DNA of 64,000 nt, from the NCBI RefSeq assembly GCF_001969265.1, contig NZ_CP019304.1:2604001-2668000 (forward strand), read 5' to 3'. Positions 7,576-15,544 of the stretch are shown piece by piece; position 1 is the first letter of the stretch; each line of letters starts with the position of its first letter. Origin of the DNA: Arthrobacter sp. QXT-31 (lineage in GTDB: Bacteria; Actinomycetota; Actinomycetes; Actinomycetales; Micrococcaceae). Under the pieces are notes generated by a model, which made no database searches, had not been told where the DNA came from, and worked only from the letters and a program-made list of their open reading frames with translations. Both the position numbers and the translations under genes were made by a program.

Positions 7576-9233
7576 TGCCCGCTTCCCACGACGGCGGCGT
7601 CCGCCCCGCCGCGGTACATTCCCGCGGCTGGGGCTGGCGCCACGCCGGCCGCACCAAACCCGCCGTCCAGGCGCTTGACCTGGACATCCGCCCCGGTGAG
7701 CGTGTCCTGCTGCTCGGCCCTTCCGGGGCCGGCAAGTCCACGCTGCTCCATGCCCTTGCCGGTGTGCTGGGGGACAGCGACGCGGACGGCTCTTCCGACG
7801 GCGCCGACGGTATGGCGGACCAGGACGACGCCGACGAGAGCGGCGAGCTGCTCATCGACGGCGCGCCCCCGCGCGCCCAGCGCGGCCGGGCCGGACTCAT
7901 GCAGCAGGACCCGGAAACCCAGGTGGTGCTCTCCCGGCTCGGCGACGACGTCGCCTTCGGCGCCGAAAACCTCTCCGTGCCCCGCGATGAAATCTGGCGC
8001 CGGGTGCACGAGGCGCTGGACGACGTCGGACTGTCCCACCTGCCGCTGAACCACCCGACGTCGGCCCTGTCCGGCGGGCAGAAGCAGCGACTGGCGCTCG
8101 CCGGCATCCTGGCCATGCGCCCGGGACTGATCCTGCTGGACGAACCGACCGCGAACCTCGACCCGGCGGGCGTCCTGGAGGTCCGGGACGCGGTGGGCCG
8201 CTGCCTCGACAAGACCGGCGCCACCCTGGTGGTGGTGGAGCACCGGGTCGCCGCGTGGAAAGACCTGGTGGACCGGATCGTGGTCCTGCAGCCGGGCTCC
8301 GCCGCGAACGGTGCGGTGCTGATCGACGGGACTCCGGACGAGGTCCTCGAACAGGCGCGGGGGATGCTCACCGCTGCCGGCGTCTGGGTCCCGGGCTACG
8401 TTCCGGAAACCCGGCGCCGCTCGGCCGGGACCATCCCGCCGTCCTCCGCCGGGAACATCCCTGGCCTAGGCGGCGGCCAGATTAACGCCGGTCAGCTGCT
8501 GCTGGCCGCGGAAAAGCTCGCTGTATCCAGGGAACGGCCCCGCCGCCGTGGCTTCCGTTCCCTGCCGCCGGTGCCGGTCCTGCAGGACGTCACGGCACAG
8601 GTCCGGGCCGGCGAGGCGCTGACCGTCACGGGCCCCAATGGCGCCGGCAAATCCACCTTCGCACTGACTCTGGCCGGGCTATTGCCGCCGGTGGACGGAA
8701 AGGTTTCCGCGACGGTGGAACTGAGCGGCGGCGCCGGCATTGACCCCTACAAATGGAAGGCCAACCAGCTGATCTCCCGGATCGGCACGGTGTTCCAGGA
8801 ACCCGAGCACCAGTTCGTCACAGGCCGCGTCCTGGACGAGCTGCAGTTCGGGCCGCGCCACCTGGGCCACGGCGAAGAGCGCGTCGACGAGCTGCTGGAG
8901 CGCCTGCGCCTGACCCATCTGGTGGACGCCAACCCGTACACCCTGTCCGGCGGGGAAAAGCGGCGGCTGTCCGTGGCCACCGTCCTGGCGGCGCATCCGC
9001 AGGTGCTGGTCCTGGACGAGCCCACCTTCGGCCAGGACGCCAACACCTGGGCGGAGCTCGCCTCGTTCCTGTCCGAACTCCTCGACGCCGGCACGGCCGT
9101 GGTGTCCGTTACCCACGACGAGGAGTTCACCCACGTCCTCGGCGGCACCGAGCTGCGGCTGGGCTCCGGCGGCCGGCCCGAGCCGGGACCCGCGGGGTCC
9201 AGCCCGGCGAGATCGGAACCGGCGGCGACATGA
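7575..9233 (+). CDS. ykoD: ECF transporter duplicated ATPase (YkoD)
   Basis: A 552-residue protein with two fused ABC ATPase domains, EcfA and EcfA'. Domain 1 has Walker A GPSGAGKST near residue 50, signature LSGGQKQR and Walker B LILLDEPTA. Domain 2 has GPNGAGKST, LSGGEKRR and LVLDEPTFG. Q-loop glutamines are visible (LMQQDPETQ; VFQEPEHQF). It powers the YkoE/YkoC transporter by ATP hydrolysis at the inner face of the membrane. The region between domain 1's Walker A and Q-loop carries an Asp-rich insert (DSDADGSSDGADGMADQDDADE). It is coupled to ykoE and ykoC by overlaps. Confidence 0.95.
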   Translation: MPASHDGGVRPAAVHSRGWGWRHAGRTKPAVQALDLDIRPGERVLLLGPSGAGKSTLLHALAGVLGDSDADGSSDGADGMADQDDADESGELLIDGAPPRAQRGRAGLMQQDPETQVVLSRLGDDVAFGAENLSVPRDEIWRRVHEALDDVGLSHLPLNHPTSALSGGQKQRLALAGILAMRPGLILLDEPTANLDPAGVLEVRDAVGRCLDKTGATLVVVEHRVAAWKDLVDRIVVLQPGSAANGAVLIDGTPDEVLEQARGMLTAAGVWVPGYVPETRRRSAGTIPPSSAGNIPGLGGGQINAGQLLLAAEKLAVSRERPRRRGFRSLPPVPVLQDVTAQVRAGEALTVTGPNGAGKSTFALTLAGLLPPVDGKVSATVELSGGAGIDPYKWKANQLISRIGTVFQEPEHQFVTGRVLDELQFGPRHLGHGEERVDELLERLRLTHLVDANPYTLSGGEKRRLSVATVLAAHPQVLVLDEPTFGQDANTWAELASFLSELLDAGTAVVSVTHDEEFTHVLGGTELRLGSGGRPEPGPAGSSPARSEPAAT

Positions 9234-10033
9234 GGGAAGTACTGACACTCGCCGGAAACCAGGCCGTGCTGACGCGCGCCAATCCGCTGGCCAAATTCGC
9301 AGCGGTCTTCCTCATCACCCTTGCGCTGGCGCTGTCCATTGACTGGATGTCCGCCTCGGTTGCCCTCGTGTGCGAACTGCTGGTCTTTCCGCTGGCCGGC
9401 CTGACGTTTTCACTGCTGTGGCAGCGCGGCTGGCCGTTGATCCTTGCGGCCGCAGTGGGCGGCTGGAGCACCTCCATCCTGGCGCCGGACAGCGGAAGGA
9501 TACTGCTCGACGTCGGCCTTTGGTCCATGAGCGAAGGCTCCCTGCAGCTGGGGCTGGGTTTTCTGCTGCGGGGCCTGGCCATCGCCCTGCCCGCGGTGCT
9601 GCTCATGAGCTGCACGGATCCCACCGACCTGGCCGACGCCCTGGCGCAGAAGGCGCGGCTGCCGCACCGCTTTGTGCTGGGGACGCTGGCAGCCATGCGG
9701 CTGGTCGGGCTGATGGCCGAGGAATGGCAGACGATCGGCATGGCCCGGCGCGCCCGCGGCGTCGGCTCCCGGGGGAACCCCTGGCAGCGGATGCGGGCCA
9801 CCCTCGGGCAGAGCTTCGGCCTCCTCGTCCAGGCCATCCGCCGCGCCACCCGCCTTGCCGTCACCATGGAGGCCCGCGGCTTCGGCGGTGCCAGCCGGAC
9901 CTGGGCGCGGGTGTCCACCTACAGCGTGCTGGACGTCTGGGTGGTGCTGGGCGGAGTCCTCATCGCCGGCGGCGCCGTGGCGGCCGCTCTGTGGGCCGGA
10001 ACGTGGCACATGGTCTGGCTCGAGGGTTCCTAA
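9230..10033 (+). CDS. ykoC: ECF transporter T component (YkoC)
   Basis: A 267-residue EcfT-family membrane protein that couples the ATPase to the S component. It has several hydrophobic helices and the characteristic cytoplasmic coupling region with the Ala-Arg-Gly motifs MARRARGVGSRGN and MEARGFGG. The ATG overlaps the ykoD stop (ATGA). Upstream open frame is the ykoD shadow, so this start is preferred. It completes a riboswitch-regulated thiamine-precursor uptake operon and ends 12 bp from the stop of the convergent acetyltransferase. Confidence 0.94.
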   Translation: MREVLTLAGNQAVLTRANPLAKFAAVFLITLALALSIDWMSASVALVCELLVFPLAGLTFSLLWQRGWPLILAAAVGGWSTSILAPDSGRILLDVGLWSMSEGSLQLGLGFLLRGLAIALPAVLLMSCTDPTDLADALAQKARLPHRFVLGTLAAMRLVGLMAEEWQTIGMARRARGVGSRGNPWQRMRATLGQSFGLLVQAIRRATRLAVTMEARGFGGASRTWARVSTYSVLDVWVVLGGVLIAGGAVAAALWAGTWHMVWLEGS

Positions 10034-10045
10034 CCCGCGTGGCTC

Positions 10046-10540
10046 CTAGGGCGCAGGCCGCGCCATGCGGAGCTCGGGCAGTCCTTCCCAGTCCTCGATG
10101 GTGTCCCTGGCGCCGGTGAAGACGAAGCCGTTGCGCTGGTAGAAGGCCTGGGCAAGCGGGTTGTCCTCGGCGACCCACAGTGCTGCAGCTTCGTGCCCGA
10201 TCGTGGCATCAAGCAGTGCCTGGCCCAGCCCCCTGCCCTGGTGGGATGCGAGGAGATAGATGCCCCAGAGCTCGGTTTGCTCCCGCACCCCGTCCTCGGG
10301 CGGAAGCGAGCCGGCAAACCCCACCAGCCTCCCGCCGTCGACCGCCACAAAGTGCCGGGCCGCATGCGGGCCGGCCAGGAGGTGGCGCCACATGGCCAGC
10401 CGCCCTTCGACGCCCTGGCCCGCCATAAAGCCGGGTGACAGCAGGTGTGCATAGGTCTCGCGCCAGCATTCCAGGTGCAGCCGGGCCAGCGCCTCGGCGT
10501 CTTCCGCTGCGGCCGGGCGGACGCTGCAGGTAGGACCCAT
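10046..10540 (-). CDS. GNAT family N-acetyltransferase
   Basis: A 164-residue GNAT-fold acetyltransferase. The acetyl-CoA-binding motif A is clear (LLASHQGRGLGQALLDATI), preceded by the beta4 segment TELWGIY and followed by NPLAQAFYQRNGFVFTG, typical of the family's C-terminal half. The start MGPTCSVRPA is chosen because upstream codons overlap the end of the neighbouring gene and look non-coding. The substrate (protein, amino acid or antibiotic) cannot be inferred. It is tandem, same strand, 14 bp after the secreted GH25-like gene. Confidence 0.85.
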   Translation of the reverse strand: MGPTCSVRPAAAEDAEALARLHLECWRETYAHLLSPGFMAGQGVEGRLAMWRHLLAGPHAARHFVAVDGGRLVGFAGSLPPEDGVREQTELWGIYLLASHQGRGLGQALLDATIGHEAAALWVAEDNPLAQAFYQRNGFVFTGARDTIEDWEGLPELRMARPAP

Positions 10541-10554
10541 GGTGCCTGGCGTTC

Positions 10555-11523
10555 TCAGATGCACGAGTGGTCGTAGTCGAAGCTGCCGGCCACGAACTGG
10601 ATGAGGACCACCTGGCCGCCGGCGGTAAGGGGCGCCGAGGAACACATGTCCCTGGCGTGGGCGGCGGAGCGGGCGCCGGCAAGCCAGCTGGGCAGCGAGT
10701 AGAGGCTGCTGGTCGTTCCCACCTCACCGACAATCTGTGCCCACTGCCGGGCCGCGGAGTAGATGCCGACTCTGGCGCCGATGCTGTGGAAGAAGTCAGT
10801 CATGCCCTCGAGATCCGCCCGGTTGGCATTCCTGTCGCCTGACCAGGTGTTGCCCGTCTCCACGTCCAGCCACCAGAGGTAGGTCTCAGGGTCGTCGACG
10901 GTGCGGAGGTAGGCGTCGTCGAAGGCTTTCGCGTACCCGTACATGTAGGCGCACGCCGCGTCCTCCTTCCCCTCGCACGTGCCGTAGGGGTTGGTCACGA
11001 CCTTGCCGCCATACTCGTTGTTCGTCGGCCACCAGGAGCCGCGCAGCCCGGGATTGGCGGTGTTCACGTAGAGCGCCACACGTGGCTGGCCGGTCCCGCC
11101 CTCCGCATCCTCCGCCCAGTCAAGCTGCTCGTGGAGGCAGGGATTCGTGGTGTTGGCAAGGCCATTGTTGACCCCGACAATCGCGAACGCAGGGTCATCC
11201 GGCAGGGCGCCGTTGCACTGGGGCCAGGAGACATCGTTGCCCAGCTCGGTATCGTCACTACCTGGCGGGGCTTCGTGAGCTGGCTGCGCGGTGTTGTTTG
11301 GCTGGGCGGTGTTGCCGGGCTGCGCAGTGTTGTTTGGCTGCGCGGTGGACGCCTTGGGAGACGCCTGAGTGACCGCAGATTCGGGTGCCGGGAACGTGCC
11401 GTCGTCGAGCCGTGGTCCCGGGACAAAGCCCACAGCTGCCGCGACCGCAAAGGACACCAGCGCGGAAGCGCGGCGCCCGGCGGGGTGCTTCCTCCGCAAA
11501 ATGCGGGGACTGAAAATGGACAC
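10555..11523 (-). CDS. secreted GH25-like / DUF1906-type protein
   Basis: A 322-residue exported protein. I use the GTG at 11523 with GGAGG 7 nt upstream. Arginines are followed by a hydrophobic signal segment (ASALVSFAVAAAVGFVPG). A low-complexity linker contains four AQPNNT-like repeats (18-bp units). The globular part begins DVSWPQCNG and includes LWWLDVETGNTWSG, ARVGIYSAARQWAQI and a C-terminal IQFVAGSFDYDHSCI, consistent with a glycoside hydrolase 25-like TIM barrel in which an Asp (DVS) and the D-x-E pair would be catalytic. Peptidoglycan lysis is possible but unproven; DUF1906-type barrels are the alternative. Confidence 0.75.
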   Translation of the reverse strand: MSIFSPRILRRKHPAGRRASALVSFAVAAAVGFVPGPRLDDGTFPAPESAVTQASPKASTAQPNNTAQPGNTAQPNNTAQPAHEAPPGSDDTELGNDVSWPQCNGALPDDPAFAIVGVNNGLANTTNPCLHEQLDWAEDAEGGTGQPRVALYVNTANPGLRGSWWPTNNEYGGKVVTNPYGTCEGKEDAACAYMYGYAKAFDDAYLRTVDDPETYLWWLDVETGNTWSGDRNANRADLEGMTDFFHSIGARVGIYSAARQWAQIVGEVGTTSSLYSLPSWLAGARSAAHARDMCSSAPLTAGGQVVLIQFVAGSFDYDHSCI

Positions 11524-11746
11524 GGCGGCCTCCGTTCCCTCATGGCCGCAACACGTACCGTTAGCTTGCTCCGGGACATATGCCAGGGTCAAGGCGCGGG
11601 CGGCACTTGACCAAGTTGCGGAGGCCTTCACGGATCCTGTCATGCGGTTTTGGCGCGTTATGGAATGTTTATGCATGTAACGGGTAAATCAAGACCCGAC
11701 AGAACCCTCGGGGACGGCAAAAGGCGACGAAATAACTCACATCTGA

Positions 11747-11752
11747 TATATT
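11747..11752 (+). promoter_or_regulatory. -10 hexamer of probable leaderless promoter
   Basis: TATATT lies exactly 6 nt upstream of the ATG of the XRE-MurA gene in an AT-rich pocket, and the bases between (TTTCCC) contain no Shine-Dalgarno. Transcription would start at or next to the ATG. Confidence 0.6.
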
Positions 11753-11758
11753 TTTCCC

Positions 11759-13282
11759 ATGACTCAACAGACCGCTGAACATGTCGGCATTCTGCTCCGC
11801 GACGCCCGCAGCCAGAAGGGGTGGACCCAGGGCCAGCTTGCCGCGGAACTCGGCACCAGCCAGAGTGCCGTCGCACGCATGGAACAGGGAAAGCAAAACC
11901 TGAGCCTGAAAATGATCCAGCGACTCGAGGCGATCTTTGGCCGCAGCATCGTCCAGCTCGGCAAGACACAGATGACCCACCTCCGCGTGGAGGGCGGCCG
12001 CACGCTCTCCGGCTCCGTGGACGTTAACACCAGCAAGAACGCCGGTGTTGCCCTGCTCTGCGCCAGCCTGATTAACCGCGGCACCACCACGCTGCGCCGG
12101 CTGGCCCGCATCGAGGAAGTGAACCGCATCGTCGAGGTGCTGAGCAGCATCGGCGTCGAATGCACCTGGCTTAACGACAACGACCTCCGCCTCCGCCGGC
12201 CCGCAGACCTGGATTTGGAATCCATGGACGTCGAGGCGGCACGCCGCACCCGCAGCGTCATCATGCTGCTGGGTCCGCTGCTGGATGAGACCGACGAATA
12301 CCGGCTGCCCTACGCCGGCGGCTGCGATCTGGGCATCCGCACCGTGGAGCCGCACATGCAGGCCCTGCGGCAGTTCGGTTTGTCCGTGGAGGCCAGCTCA
12401 GGCTTCTACAGCGTGCAGGCGCCCCCGACCGATGAACTGGACCGGTCCTTTGTGCTGACCGAGCGTGGCGACACCGTGACCGAGAACGCCATCATGGCCG
12501 CCGCCCACCGCTGCGGCACCACCGTCATCCGCAACGCCAGCCCCAACTACATGGTCCAGGACCTGTGCTTCTACCTGCAGCGCCTGGGCGTGGAGATCGA
12601 CGGCGTCGGGACCACCACGCTGAAGATCACCGGCAAACCGGCCATCGACGTCGACATCGAATACTTCCCCTCCGAAGACCCCATCGAAGCGATGAGCCTG
12701 ATCACCGCCGGCGTCGTCACCAACTCCGAGGTGACCATCCGCCGGGTGCCCATCGAGTTCATGGAGATCGAGCTGGCCACGCTGGAACAGATGGGCCAGC
12801 GGCTGGAGGTCTCCGGCGAGTACATGGCCCGCAACGGCCGAACCCGGCTCGTTGACGTGACCACCAAGCCCTCCGAGCTGCGCGCACCGGAGGACAAGAT
12901 CCACCCGATGCCGTTCCCGGGCCTGAACATCGACAACCTGCCGTTCTTCGCGGTGATCGCCGGCAACGCCGAAGGCCAGACCATGATCCACGACTGGGTC
13001 TACGAGAACCGCGCGATCTATCTGACCGAGCTGAACAAGCTGGGGGCCCGCGTGCAGCTGCTGGACCCGCACCGGATCTACGTCAACGGCCCCACGCGCT
13101 GGCGCGCCGCGGAGGTGGGCTGCCCGCCCGCGCTGCGTCCGGCCGCCTGCCTGCTGCTGGCCATGCTTGCGGCCCGCGGCGTCTCCGAGCTGCGCAACAT
13201 CTACGTCATCGAGCGCGGCTACGAGGACCTTGCAGAGCGCCTGAACACCATCGGCGCCAAGATCGAGTACTTCCAGGACTGA
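11759..13282 (+). CDS. XRE-type HTH fused to a MurA-like enolpyruvyl transferase
   Basis: A 507-residue fusion. Residues 8-64 are a Cro/C1-type HTH (RDARSQKGWTQGQLAAELGT; SQSAVARMEQGK). Residues 75-505 are a UDP-GlcNAc 1-carboxyvinyltransferase fold, which in MurA makes the first committed peptidoglycan precursor from PEP and UDP-GlcNAc. Active-site positions are kept: Lys93 (TSKNA, E. coli Lys22), Cys189 in GGCDLGIR (Cys115), Asp392 (Asp305), Arg460 in ALRPAA (Arg397) and the C-terminal IERGYEDL. The HTH suggests a DNA-binding or autoregulating paralogue rather than the housekeeping enzyme. The gene appears monocistronic and leaderless. Confidence 0.9.
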   Translation: MTQQTAEHVGILLRDARSQKGWTQGQLAAELGTSQSAVARMEQGKQNLSLKMIQRLEAIFGRSIVQLGKTQMTHLRVEGGRTLSGSVDVNTSKNAGVALLCASLINRGTTTLRRLARIEEVNRIVEVLSSIGVECTWLNDNDLRLRRPADLDLESMDVEAARRTRSVIMLLGPLLDETDEYRLPYAGGCDLGIRTVEPHMQALRQFGLSVEASSGFYSVQAPPTDELDRSFVLTERGDTVTENAIMAAAHRCGTTVIRNASPNYMVQDLCFYLQRLGVEIDGVGTTTLKITGKPAIDVDIEYFPSEDPIEAMSLITAGVVTNSEVTIRRVPIEFMEIELATLEQMGQRLEVSGEYMARNGRTRLVDVTTKPSELRAPEDKIHPMPFPGLNIDNLPFFAVIAGNAEGQTMIHDWVYENRAIYLTELNKLGARVQLLDPHRIYVNGPTRWRAAEVGCPPALRPAACLLLAMLAARGVSELRNIYVIERGYEDLAERLNTIGAKIEYFQD

Positions 13283-13293
13283 CGCTCCTCCCG

Positions 13294-13388
13294 GCGCGAA
13301 CGTACACTTGTGGCCCTGTTTGAGGCGCGAACGTACACTTGTGGCCCTTGGGAAGCGTTTTCCAAGGGCCACAAGTGTACGTTCGCGC
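13294..13388. repeat. long palindromic intergenic repeat, family A copy 1
   Basis: A 23-bp sequence beginning GCGCGAACGTACACTTGTGG occurs directly at 13294-13316 and 13325-13347, then inverted at 13366-13388. The inner pair extends to a perfect 27-bp inverted repeat (13325-13351 and 13362-13388) around a 10-nt loop. It sits between the XRE-MurA gene and the YbdK-like gene, with a second copy after the latter. It may act as a terminator or be a REP/MITE-like element. Confidence 0.9.
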
Positions 13389-13423
13389 TTCGTCATGTCC
13401 GGGACGTTTCGGCTGGTCTGGCG

Positions 13424-13429
13424 CACAAT
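13424..13429 (+). promoter_or_regulatory. -10-like hexamer 6 nt before the ybdK-type start
   Basis: CACAAT ends exactly 6 nt before the chosen ATG, with no Shine-Dalgarno between. It follows the same arrangement seen at other probable leaderless genes in this window. Confidence 0.4.
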
Positions 13430-13435
13430 GTAGGC

Positions 13436-14671
13436 ATGCGGACTTTTGGCGTGGAGGAAGAGCTCCTGATCGTTGATCCGGACAGCGGGGAACCGCTGGC
13501 GCTCGCCGATGCCCTGCTCGCGGGCCGCAAACTCGCCGCCGACGAGGCCCCGGGGCGGCCCCTGCTGCTGAAGAAAAAGGCCGGCACCAAGTTCGACGAC
13601 GACGAAATGGGCTTGAGTGCCGAACTCAAGCTTGAGCAGATCGAGACACAGACCCGCCCGTGCCTGGACCACGCCGAACTGCTGCGCCAGATCCGTGCCG
13701 GCCGCTCCCTGGCGGATGAGGCGGCGCAGGCCCACGGCGCCAGGATCGCCGCCCTGGCCACCTCGCCGCTGGCACTGTCCAGCCACACCACACCGGACCC
13801 GCGCTACGCCAGAATGCTGGAGCGGTTCGGACTGACCGCGCAGGAGCAGCTCACCTGCGGCTTCCACGTCCATACATACATCGAGTCACCGGACGAAGGC
13901 GTGGCGGTGCTGGACAGGATCCGGGACAAGCTGGCTGTCCTGATCGCGCTCAGCGCAAACTCACCGTTCTGGAACGGTGTTGCCACCGGGTTCGAAAGCT
14001 ACCGGACGCAGGCCTGGAACCGCTGGCCGTCGTCGGGCCCGTCTGCCATCTTCGGCAACGTGTCCACATACCGCCGGGTGGTGTCCCGCCTGCTGGAGAC
14101 TGGCGTGGTGCTCGACGAGGGCATGATCTATTTTGACGCCCGCCTCTCCCGGAACCACCCCACCGTGGAGGTCCGGGTGGCGGACGTCTGCCTCCGCGCC
14201 GAGGATGCCGCGCTGATCGCCGTCCTGGTCCGCGCGCTCGTGGAATCTGCGTGCCGGGAATGGCGGGAGGGCGTGGAGCCCGCGCCCGTACCCACGGTGC
14301 TGCTGCGGATGGCCGCGTGGCAGGCAAGCAACTTCGGACTGCGCGGTGACCTGCTTGACTTCGGCAGCTTCCGGCCGGCGCCGGCCGCGGACGTGGTGCG
14401 CTCGCTGGTCGATTACCTGGAGCCGGTGCTGGCCGAGACCGGTGAGCTGGACCTGGTCCGGCAGGGCGTCGCAGAGATCTTCGCGCGCGGCACCGGCGCT
14501 GCGGAGCAGCGCAGCACACGCCAAGTGGTTCTGGACAAAGCAGACCCCGACGACGGCGGGCTGGGTGCCGTCGTCGCGCACGCCGTGCGGGCGACGCTGA
14601 AGGGAACCGTAGGGTACGTGGATCCCGACGACGAGGACATTCCGGAACTGCTGCGCGTCCGCCAGCTCTGA
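13436..14671 (+). CDS. YbdK-type carboxylate-amine ligase (glutamate-cysteine ligase family 2)
   Basis: A 411-residue ATP-dependent carboxylate-amine ligase of the GCS2/YbdK family. Typical segments are [18 protein letters not shown] at the start, [13 protein letters not shown], the [13 protein letters not shown] metal/ATP region, [24 protein letters not shown] and [12 protein letters not shown]. Family members have weak glutamate-cysteine ligase activity; in actinobacteria some make gamma-glutamylcysteine for ergothioneine. The ATG at 13436 is chosen because earlier codons would be encoded by the palindromic repeat. No partner biosynthetic genes adjoin, so the true substrate is open. Confidence 0.9.
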   Translation: MRTFGVEEELLIVDPDSGEPLALADALLAGRKLAADEAPGRPLLLKKKAGTKFDDDEMGLSAELKLEQIETQTRPCLDHAELLRQIRAGRSLADEAAQAHGARIAALATSPLALSSHTTPDPRYARMLERFGLTAQEQLTCGFHVHTYIESPDEGVAVLDRIRDKLAVLIALSANSPFWNGVATGFESYRTQAWNRWPSSGPSAIFGNVSTYRRVVSRLLETGVVLDEGMIYFDARLSRNHPTVEVRVADVCLRAEDAALIAVLVRALVESACREWREGVEPAPVPTVLLRMAAWQASNFGLRGDLLDFGSFRPAPAADVVRSLVDYLEPVLAETGELDLVRQGVAEIFARGTGAAEQRSTRQVVLDKADPDDGGLGAVVAHAVRATLKGTVGYVDPDDEDIPELLRVRQL

Positions 14672-14701
14672 TCCCACCCGCCCTCCAACCACCAAGCACG
14701 G

Positions 14702-14767
14702 AGCGCGAACGTACACTTGCGGCCCCTGTACGCGCGTTTTTTGGGGCCACAACTGTACGTTCGCGCT
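14702..14767. repeat. long palindromic intergenic repeat, family A copy 2
   Basis: Arms 14702-14726 and 14743-14767 form a 25-bp inverted repeat with two mismatches. The left arm matches the 13294-13388 element (AGCGCGAACGTACACTTG...), so both ends of the YbdK-type gene carry the same element. The loop contains TTTTTT. Confidence 0.88.
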
Positions 14768-14874
14768 GGTGGAACGGGCATGTTTCCGATGGTCATTTTC
14801 CGGTAAACCACCTGAAATGTCCGCTGGTTAGTGTGGTGGCATCACAGGAGTCGCACGGGGGAAGGACCGGGACC

Positions 14875-15528
14875 ATGCGCGTAGGAATCATCAGGGCTTT
14901 GACCACCAGCGACCGCCGGGTGCTCAACTCGCACGGGAAGCTGCTCCGCGAGACCTTCGGCTTCGACGTGACCACGCGGTGTATCCCGGACCAGCCCTCC
15001 GGAGTCCATGACCCCGACTCGTTGCAGCGTGCGGCGCCCAAAGTGGTGGAGCTCGCACTGGAGATGGCCTCGGACGTAGACGCGCTGGTCATCAGCTGCG
15101 CCGCCGATCCCGGCCTGCCGGAGGTGCGGGCGCTGCTGAACATCCCCGTGATCGGTGCGGGCTCGGCGGCTGCTGCAGCGGCCCTTGCCTTCGGCGGCCG
15201 GGTGGGCGTGCTCGGCCTTAAGCACTCGGTGCCCGGGCCCATTTCCGATGCCCTGGGTGACCGCATGCTCTTGATCGACGGCCCCGAGAGCGTGGAGACG
15301 CCCGACGGTTTCCTGCTGCCGACCGGCATCTTCGACGCGCTCGCGGCCGCCCACATGCTCGTGTACGCCGGAGCCGACGTCATTCTGGAGGCCAGCACCG
15401 GGCTGACGAGCATCGGCATGGCGGACGTCCTGCGGCGCAGGCTGGGGATTCCCGTCATCGATCCCGTCACGGCTGCCGGCTCCATGCTCATCTCCGCGGT
15501 GGCTTTCCGCGAACTGCAGTCCGTCTGA
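14875..15528 (+). CDS. Asp/Glu/hydantoin racemase family protein
   Basis: A 217-residue protein of the aspartate/glutamate/hydantoin racemase superfamily. The two catalytic cysteine regions are partly recognisable. The first has Cys in VDALVISCAADPGLPEVR; in the second, where many members have G-C-T, the sequence is DVILEASTGLTSIG with no Cys. That makes a two-base racemase mechanism doubtful and favours a decarboxylase-, isomerase- or AroM-like relative. IPVIGAGSAAAAAALAFGGRVGVL and GIPVIDPVTAAGSML are the usual core strands. A GGGGGAAGG site precedes the ATG. Its stop is 16 bp from that of the convergent gene. Confidence 0.8.
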   Translation: MRVGIIRALTTSDRRVLNSHGKLLRETFGFDVTTRCIPDQPSGVHDPDSLQRAAPKVVELALEMASDVDALVISCAADPGLPEVRALLNIPVIGAGSAAAAAALAFGGRVGVLGLKHSVPGPISDALGDRMLLIDGPESVETPDGFLLPTGIFDALAAAHMLVYAGADVILEASTGLTSIGMADVLRRRLGIPVIDPVTAAGSMLISAVAFRELQSV

Positions 15529-15544
15529 AACCGGGCCGCCGGCG

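Noticed and set aside
13310..13435. N-terminal extension of the YbdK-type protein
   Set aside because: It would be encoded by the palindromic repeat ([14 protein letters not shown]...). The family N-terminus begins at MRTFGVEEE.
13294..14767. CRISPR array
   Set aside because: The repeats are few, in opposite orientations, and not separated by regular spacers. No cas genes in the window.
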